From: Pogona vitticeps
Lineage: Eukaryota; Chordata; Lepidosauria; Squamata; Agamidae
Direction: 5' to 3'
Length of the DNA: 64,000 nucleotides
NCBI RefSeq assembly: GCF_051106095.1
Contig: NC_135785.1
Span: 188,215,545 to 188,279,544 of the forward strand
Below the pieces are notes generated by a model that had not been told where the DNA came from, did no database searches, and saw only the letters and a list, made by a program, of their open reading frames with translations. Shown here one piece after another: positions 55,457 through 64,000 of this stretch. A program made the translations under genes and the position numbers. Each line of letters opens with the position of its first letter. The first letter of the stretch is position 1.

Positions 55457-57628
55457 ACATCTGCCTTTTCTTTGTGGCTTTCTCCAGCAAGCTGGTCTTG
55501 ACTCCCTGTCCTGCTCTTTCTTTTCTCTTGCCTTCACCCAGGGCTCAAACACTCACAGAATAACCATTAATCCATCCCATCAATCAGAAAGACCATTAAC
55601 ACGCACCCTACTCCATCAGTTCCCCTTTCCCCCTTCAAACAAGGAAAAGAAAAAGGAGGGGAGAGTTTTAAGCAAGCTCCGGGCAAAGGGTTAAGGGCAC
55701 CAGCTTCCGCGTGGCTTCACGTTCTTAATGGGCATGTGCGCCGCATTCGCACATGCCCATTTAGGCTTCAGACTGGGCAGTTTCTGCTCTCGCACCAGTA
55801 AGCCCATTGAAGCAGCATCGAACGGAGATCTGGAGAGACAGAGTCGCGGGGAGGGGAGGGGAGAGAGAAAAGAGCCCAGACAGACCGACCGACCGACCGG
55901 CCAAGCCAGAGAGAGAGAGAGAGAGAGAGAGACAGTGGGGAGGGAAGCGGGGAAGGTAGAGCTGGAGGAATCGCCTAGATGTTTCTGGCTTCTGGCATTT
56001 AAGCGACCAGCCGCGAGTCCTCGCAATGCGTTGACAAAAGGGAGGCAGTCGCTTGACACCAATGAAATACACAAAATTGTATCTCTGCGCCGATTCCGTC
56101 GGGAGACAATGGGAGCCGCGGCCGCCTGCGGGAGGATCGAGCCCGACTCTCCCAAACGCGCTGCTTCTCCGGGGACTCCTTAAAAGGTGAGGCTGGTTGG
56201 AAACTTTGCCATGCGCCAGGTGTCGTCTCCGTGCCCGGCTCCCCCCTTTCCCCGGGTGGCGATCTTCCGCGACGGATGGGCAGCTCCTTCGTTTGGATGC
56301 CACACGCCGGCGGCGCTGCTGGTGCCGCTGCGGCTGCTGCCATGGATCTGACCTGAAGCAGGAGCTGGTCGCGCGTGTGGTCGGCTTCCCCTGGCCCGCT
56401 AAAATATATATATATATACATAAACATAAAAAACAAGCGCAGTCGTACAGTCCCTGAGTGTGGAAGGCAGGGGGAGAAAAAAAGAATTAAACACAATCCG
56501 TGAGGTAGGAGCAAAGGGGGCGATTCCTGGATTCAGATTATTAGTCATATTGGCAATCCGCAGTCGGCCACCGGGACTTCCAGCTAAGTTGCCCGCACGG
56601 TGTTCCTCGCTCCCCGCGTGGGGAAAAGTGGTCGGCTTCCCCTTCGGCTGCCGGCGCCCCATTCCGAGGCCGGGAAGGCGCGCAAAAGCCTGGGGAGATG
56701 CGACGCGGACGCGCCGCCGCCGTAGCGCCCGCCTAGTCGCCGGCTCGGAATCGCCTGGGCAGTCATTGCCTTGTCGTGTGTGTGTGTGTGTGTGAAGCTC
56801 AACAACTGGCATGACAAGAGCGAGCCGGCCAGCAAGCCGCCCCTCCACTCCCGCGCGCCGGCGTGTGCTTTGAAACGGCGACCGTCTCCCACCGGGGCTT
56901 TTGGACCGAAGAAGAGGCGAGTCGCTTGGCCGGGCATCGTTTGGCGAAAGAGGCGAGGACGGGGAGCGGGAGCCCCTTCGCTCCTTCAGGGCTGCCAGCG
57001 GGCGATCGGCGGTCGCTCCCCCCCCCCCCCGGGATCTCCGCCTGTGGATCTACAACAACAAATTCCCCAACACCCTCCGCGGAAGAGCAGGATCCTCGAG
57101 CTGGTTGTAAGAGGCAGCTGAAGCTAGAGCTCGGTTGGAAACGATCTGATCCCCGCCACCCACCCCGTGAGCCCCCCCCGAGCCCACCGTCAGGTTTGCT
57201 CCCTCTTTCCACCACCCCCACCTCATTTGCCCTGCTGGGCTCCACGCCGGCGAATGGGCACTCCACGGAGATTAGTCAGCAAGTAGGTCTACTTCCCCCC
57301 CCCCCGCAAACACCTTCGATTCTCTTTCCCCCCCCCGTGCGCCCAGGACTTCTGGACTGGGGAGGGAGAACAAAACCCGCCCGCCCTCAAGTCCACCCAC
57401 CCACCCACTTAGCGTTGCAGGAAGAGCAGGCACCAGAAAAAGAAACAAACAAAGAAGGGGTGCCACCAATAAGATCTCGGGTTTTTTTTCTTCCCCCCCC
57501 CCCGTGGCCCGCCCCGCTACCTTTTGGGGTCCTTCAGCCCCCCCACCGCCCCATTGATCTCACTTTCCCTCCCCCCACCCTCCGCTTTCCCCTGGGAGTC
57601 TTTGTTGCTGTTTAAAGTCAGACAATGA

Positions 57629-58339
<711 letters not shown>

Positions 58340-60633
58340 TGAACGACCCCCCCCCCGCTCTTTCTGCCTTTTGCCCCCTTTTCCTTGGCGCCTCATTGTA
58401 CTTACTGTACTTATAAATGGGAAGAGTTGGAGGGTCGTGATCTGTGTGTTTGAGGTGATGCATGGCTTTCTTAATAGCTGCTTCCTACCTTAAGCTTCTA
58501 AGTCACAGCCTTGCAACAGTTGGGTTGACTATTGGCTGCAGTGGAGAACACAGATTCCCTCTCATCTTGGGAGGTGGTAGCCTAGCAGGGAGGTGGGGGG
58601 ATTTTGTGAATGAAGGAATGACATTTGAAAAATATCCTGCCTGTCTTACACACATTCTCTCCTCTTCTCTTCTGTTATTCTGACTATGCACATTGAGTTA
58701 ACCCACAACTAGTTTTGCTGACCTGCAATGGAACCTAAACTTCAAAACTGATGAAGGAGATCTGATGTGTGTGTGTTTCTCCTGACTTGCTCTCTCTACA
58801 AAGCTGGCCAAAAATACTTAGATTTGTAAGGATCTTTTGCAGGTGAACTGAAACCAAAGGCAGGGTTTGTTTTGACAGAAATCTATTTCTTCTCTGGCAT
58901 TCCAAATGTATCATTTTGAACACGGCCACGCATTGTGCTCAATCTCTATACGTATATTAATTCATATCAAAGGAAATAAAACAAAGGGTGATCTTTAAAG
59001 TGGTGTCCACAGTGGATGTTTATTGCATAAAGCAATGCAGAGAACTTCGGTAATGTTACCTTCCTGGGTTAATATGCAACATTGGAGGTACAGTGTGTTC
59101 CACCGTGGTGTCACAGGTTTTAGAGAATTGTCTTCATGTCTACTTTAAAATATGTACTGTGATATTTTGAACAGAATGTTGAATAAAAGAATGAGAAAGA
59201 GATGTGAAGGGATTGAAGTTGATGAAAGGGAGGGAAAGACATCTCTGTGACATGGAGGTATGTTTTAGAGGTGTGGCTTTGTGCAACCACACACACTTCT
59301 TAGCATTAGACAACTGCACTGCATGTTTACATTGTTTTGTTTGGAAAATGCCAGACAAAGGACTTTCTGAAAATGGAAAAAGCCTGTCAAGTCTTCAAAA
59401 CACACTGCAAAGTAATCTTAAATGTTTTGACCTCTAGTGTCTCTTCAAATGAGAAAATACATATTCATACGAAGTACAGAGTTTTCTACTCCCAAAATGC
59501 CAAGCTTTCTATGCGCTGCTTCCCCCCCCCCCAACTCCAGTAAGTAATATTAGCATTGGCACAAAAAGATCAGGAAACAGAAGTAGTTGGTATCTTCCCA
59601 TTGACAAATTTCTGGCAAATAAGAAACCCCCAGAGATTCTACTTGACATGTGTTTCCTTAGAAGTAGGCATAGGATTAGAAAATATTTTATCCCCGTGTG
59701 CTACCTCTAGAAATCTTAGTGCAATAGCAGTGAGACACAAATGTCTCTGAATGTTTTTTCCCCAAAGAAAAAATTAAGGTAAAACATTATGTATCATCGT
59801 AAGAGAGAATTAATAGTTCTATTGTAAAAGATTGATAGTTCTATCAGTGGCCATAGAAATCTGTTTAATCGTTATTATTAATATAGTGGGATCATGGAAA
59901 CCACGCTCCATTGTCATTTTGACATCACGGATTTGTGCACTTGGCTTCCAGTCATTAAGACCACCAGATGTCCTCTGTTGCTGTACCAAAGTCATCTCTT
60001 AATTCTACCACTACTTCCGTTTCAACTGTTTTACTTTACGCCTGGGTGCCTTCCCTGGACAAATGTGTGGCAAAGCCTTTGAAAGATGCAGAAGCTTGTG
60101 TTTACTCATGCAGAAACAGCAAATGCAGTTCTTAACATGTTGTGTTGATATGGTCTTGAAAAAAGGAGGGAACAGATAGAGGAGAGTATGGGAATGTGGC
60201 TGCAGATTTTGGCCAATTGATCAGCCCCTTAGTAAGGAAGAAGCTATGTTAAACCAGGGGTATGTATTCCCAAGTATAGACACATAGAATCACACTTCAC
60301 TCTTAAAATGTTCCACACTGTGGCCATATTAGAGTACCCAGTGGAACAACAACATAAAATGTTCATCACCTGTCTGTAGGCAAAAGCCTTGAAGGAAGCT
60401 AATGGCTAGGGATTTATTGGATATGTTGATCTGGCTGTACTAGATCTGTGTACAGTATTCCACCTTCCTGGAATTGCTCTTTCTCCTTATTTTTCTCCTT
60501 TTCTTGCTTATCCAAAGGATGGTCATGGCACTACTGCTGCAACCTGTTAATTTATGGACCATTGCATCGTCCTAAGAGGTGGGCAAGGCCCCATCTACCC
60601 AAGTCTAGAGGACCCGATGTCTGGAAAATCTTA

Positions 60634-60893
60634 TCTAGTATAAGACTTAGAAGAATACCATCATATCACCCTGAACATGCTGATTTCATCTCTGATTTTG
60701 GAAGCTTAAGTAGGTTTGGGCTTGGTTAGCACTTAGATGGAGCACCATGAGGGGAATACCTAAGATTTCTACGTAAGATCTCTACTTAGGCCTAGGAAAG
60801 AATCCTACCTTAAACCTTGGATAACTGTCAAAACTGGCAATACTGGGTTATACGTAGACCAATATAAGGCAGCTTCCTGGATTCCTAGTATCT
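60634..60893 (+). repeat. 5S-rRNA-derived SINE in intron 1
   Basis: Bases about 60654-60772 align with 5S rRNA: CATATCACCCTGAACATGCT, GGAAGCTTAAGTAGGTTTGG, GCTTGGTTAGCACTTAGATG and GGGGAATACC parallel the 5S CACCCTGAACGCGCCC, GGAAGCTAAGCAGGGTCGGG, CCTGGTTAGTACTTGGATGG and GGGAATACC. A 3' body ends TATAAGGCAGCTTCCTGGAT, a tail shared with tRNA-headed SINEs. Too diverged to be a 5S gene. Confidence 0.8.
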
Positions 60894-63559
60894 CCTCCAC
60901 TGTTTAAATTCAAAGCCCTTGTATTTTTATCAACACGGAGAAACTAGATGGTATTAGTTAATGCTGTTGATTGTTTGGGTTCAAGCACTGTTTCCTGTCT
61001 ATGGGCGTTGGTCTTGGTACACAATGGCAGGACTATTTTTGCACTAATGAATCACACATGATTAAAAAAAAATAGAAATCAGTAGAAATAAACGCTATAT
61101 GCATAACTGAAAACTCCCCAAGTGAAAGAGGGACTCAGATGTTAATGTTACATCTGCTGGTCATTCTCCAGTGTCCAGTGAACCTTTAACATGCATAATG
61201 AAGGGAAATTTTACTTTTGACATGATCGCTCTGAAATGAAAATGTCCTATGCAACCCAAACCTGGACTAGACATTGCTGATTTTTGCCTTTATTTTTTTT
61301 TATAAAAGACTTTCTAAATTAGACTAAATAAATCACTAATTGCTAAATGATACAGAAAGAAAAGGCTTTAACTCTTATTATTTTAAACTTGTGGTTGCTG
61401 TTATTTTAAATAGCAATGTAACTGTACTTCTGAACCCCCAAGCTTCTCACTTGCACATATATTCAGGTAGCTGCGAGGACTACTGCTTTACAAGTAGCTT
61501 CCTTTCTTGACAGGCAAAATGAGGGAAAGAGGTAACTTTTTGCATATATCCATCACTACCTTTTTTCCCCCCTCCCTGGGAAAGGTAATGTTCTAAATAG
61601 TGAAATGAGAGGTTTTTTTAATAAGCTGATGCTGTGTTAATGTGAAAATAGAGATGTTCACACACCAGCTTTGCAATGGAACAGAGAACTTGCTTTTTAA
61701 ATAGTGCAATGAAATAACATCTCGTGTAGTATTTTGTGCCAAGGAAAAGAAATAAAACTTTAAAAATTACAGAAAATGCTAGCTTGATTAAGTGCAGAGG
61801 GAGAGCAAAACTATATTTCTATCACACGATCGTAAGAAATTCTTATAGTAATAAGACTCCCCTAGAATTCCCAGAGGAGATCTTAAGATACATCAACATC
61901 CTTTGACGTCATTAACACTTTGCTTGGTTCTGAAAGTACTTATTAAAGCCACCATGTTCTTTTGAGGTCAACAAGACACATAAGCTATTTTCCTTTCTTA
62001 AGAGAGGGGACTGTCTTCTTGACTAAGTTCATAAGGATCAGGCGGAATTATATATTTTTGGTTTCTTGTACCAGAGGAAGCTTGTAAAACTCAGGAAGAG
62101 ATAGGAGACAAGACTGAAGCCGCCTTATGAGAAGATTATTACTTCTGTGCAGGCTGATAATATAAAAAAATGATAGTTTAATTTCTGCCATGCTTACAAA
62201 CTCAATGGGCTTCAGTGAATAGCAGTAAGAGAAACTCAGTGCTGTTGGAGTTTTGGAAACGGCCTGAAGCACAAAAACAAGTGGAGAAGTTATGGTTAGC
62301 AGAATGCCCTATAGGGATATGAAGAACACTGGTTTAAGAGTGCCATCATTCTCTTGCAGTCTAGCTTGGAAGGCCTAGAAGGCATAGAATGGGACATAAG
62401 TAACGATTCATAGTAACTAGAATGGTAGAGTTGGTACTACAAGGAATAAAATTTGAGATGTGGCCTTTTCTTCTGACAATTCATGGCTTTCCCTTAGTTA
62501 ATTATTATCTTGCATTTCCTTTAATTTCAAAAAACTGCACCTTCATTGGGGTTGCAGTATGTTCAACTGATCTGCATTTTTACAGGCGAAACTGTGAACC
62601 AGTCAAAATATTTCAGTTGGTAAAAATGTGATTAGACATTTGAAATGCTTATACATGCGTACGTTTCTAAAGACTGATGCAAACAAATTTTGAATATGTT
62701 TACTTGTAATTTTGGCTTCAACTGCAAGATATAGGGCCCTCTTGAAGAATCAGACTACTTAAAAAAGTTGAATCCTAGTTTGCTTCCAGTTCAGATCTAT
62801 ATAAACTTGTATGTGATAACTGAACCAGCATTTTGATCTACAGACTTCATGAGAAAGGTTTCATGGTAAGGTGATACCTATAATTTGAATCTTAATCCTA
62901 GTGGCTTCTGTACGGGTAATGAAATGGGCTGTGGTCCATGAAAGCTTATGCAAAATTAACCTTGTCTTTCTTAAACACTCTTTGTTCACTTTGCTTATAT
63001 GAACTCATATGGCTGTCTCTTGGCAATTAATTTTAGATTGTTACACAAACCAATATAAATGCTTATACTGGATTACAGAATTTAAAATGTTATCTTTTTA
63101 AAATGCATTGATATAACTAGGCTTTTGCTTGTAAGTTTGTTTCCACTATTACATATTCACCGCTACTCACTACTTCATCAGTGCATTGCTTTTTTATACT
63201 TTTTCAAATTTGTTTGTAAACATTTTAAAATACATAAACTGCAAAAATAAACCCCAAACAAACAGTTTAGAAGCAACAACTAAATGTTATTTATTAAAAA
63301 CCTAAAAAGTAATTAAGGTACTAGCTGTTATGTTATTTTGTGAAAATACTCTTATCCCCCCAAAATAATGGATTCCAATAAAACAGTTATTTGCATCCTG
63401 TTATCTCCTATGATTGGATCCAGACTTAGCTATATAGAGAGTAGATCTGTTGAAATCAGTGGGATTTAAATTAGTCATGACAAACTTAAGTACCATTTAT
63501 TTTAATAAAAAAAAGTGGATGAGCCTCTGTAGTTAGAGCATGGTTTGCTAGACATTTTG

Positions 63560-63722
63560 GAATTGCTTTAGGGGAGATGTTTTGATGCTGTCAGAACCGA
63601 TTATTACTTTGCATTAGATCCCAATATTTTTGTATACTTCTGTATATTTATATATTTCGATGTTTTATTTGTGCCTGGTCTTTTGCCCATAATAAAGTTT
63701 TATCTTTTATCTATCTATCTGT
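63560..63722 (+). repeat. Unassigned repeat 3' end with TATC microsatellite
   Basis: TTTATTTGTGCCTGGTCTTT, CCATAATAAAGTTTTATC and an ATCT run at about 63706-63720 look like a LINE or LTR-type 3' end with polyadenylation signal and simple tail. Family not identified. Confidence 0.4.
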
Positions 63723-63887
63723 CATCATATGGGAGTGAACACAAGGCAAAAGATAAGTTGAACATGATTTATATTACAGGACATTAAAATGTAAAATTTG
63801 GAGGAACCCCCATTTTAAAACATGCCTTATTTACATGGTTCATCTTTGCTAATCAGAGTTCCTTTTTGGTACCTGAGATGTACCTAT

Positions 63888-63965
63888 TTTAGAACCAGAA
63901 CTGCCAGGTTGGAAGGAAGTGTAAGTCTAACCCCCTGCTAGTGGAGCAAATGAAATCTACACTGA
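63888..63965 (-). repeat. Probable CR1 or SINE 3' end remnant
   Basis: TTAGAACCAGAACTGCCAGG, TTGGAAGGAAGTGTAAGTCT and AACCCCCTGCTAG follow the reverse-complement pattern of CR1 and the GAT-tailed SINE 3' ends. Weak. Confidence 0.4.
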
Positions 63966-64000
63966 AGTATTGCTGATAGATCACCATTCATCTCTAGTTA

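Noticed and set aside
55691-56848. Several open frames of 110-180 residues on both strands
   Set aside because: They overlap one another in GC-rich simple-repeat sequence; none has recognisable domains.
56863-57615. 250-residue proline-rich plus-strand open frame in the CpG island
   Set aside because: It lacks an ATG start, is driven by C-rich repeats and is not in the PTCHD1 frame; judged to be chance in the leader/promoter.
60654-60772. Possible 5S rRNA gene
   Set aside because: Too many differences from 5S rRNA, including the internal control region, and fused to a SINE body.

Overview
The window looks like a squamate reptile (lizard or snake) chromosome. The evidence is the mix of repeats: BovB LINEs, Sauria-type SINEs with a BovB-like 3' end and an ACCTTT tail, L2 and CR1 LINE tails, several tRNA-derived SINEs, a 5S-rRNA-derived SINE, hAT and Tc1/mariner MITEs, and Gmr1-like Ty3/Gypsy elements. 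The only host gene I can support is the first coding exon of PTCHD1 (57929-58279, + strand). It sits in a roughly 2.5 kb CpG island and is followed by a consensus splice donor and the start of a long first intron that runs off the right edge.

Layout. 1-9.8 kb: intergenic, with a relic carrying an SGNH-hydrolase-like domain (about 1.2-2.2 kb), two small DNA transposons, and SINE and BovB fragments. 9.9-17.8 kb: two nested LTR retrotransposons, both on the minus strand. An old, internally deleted Gmr1-like Gypsy relic was hit by a young 6.3 kb Gmr1-like Gypsy element, whose two 523-bp LTRs differ at one position and which is flanked by a 5-bp target duplication. Its pol has integrase before reverse transcriptase, and its gag has a capsid end resembling the vertebrate SCAN domain. 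17.8-45 kb: gene-free, AT-rich sequence with scattered CR1, L2, SINE, Penelope-like and MITE copies. 45-55.5 kb: one nearly full-length BovB with an internally copied endonuclease segment, a second BovB lacking its 3' part and carrying a mariner fragment, an inverted pair of an unidentified repeat of about 580 bp, a hAT MITE with perfect 8-bp target duplications, and a Penelope-like fold-back. 55.8-58.35 kb: CpG island, 5' leader and PTCHD1 exon 1. 58.28-64 kb: start of PTCHD1 intron 1.

Functionally this is the upstream intergenic region plus the 5' end of one neuronal gene. Almost everything else is transposon history. The most unusual items are the nested Gmr1-like pair and the rearranged BovB copies. 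No CRISPR array, operon, rRNA or functional tRNA gene is visible, and stretches listed as empty showed me no coding or repeat signature by eye.
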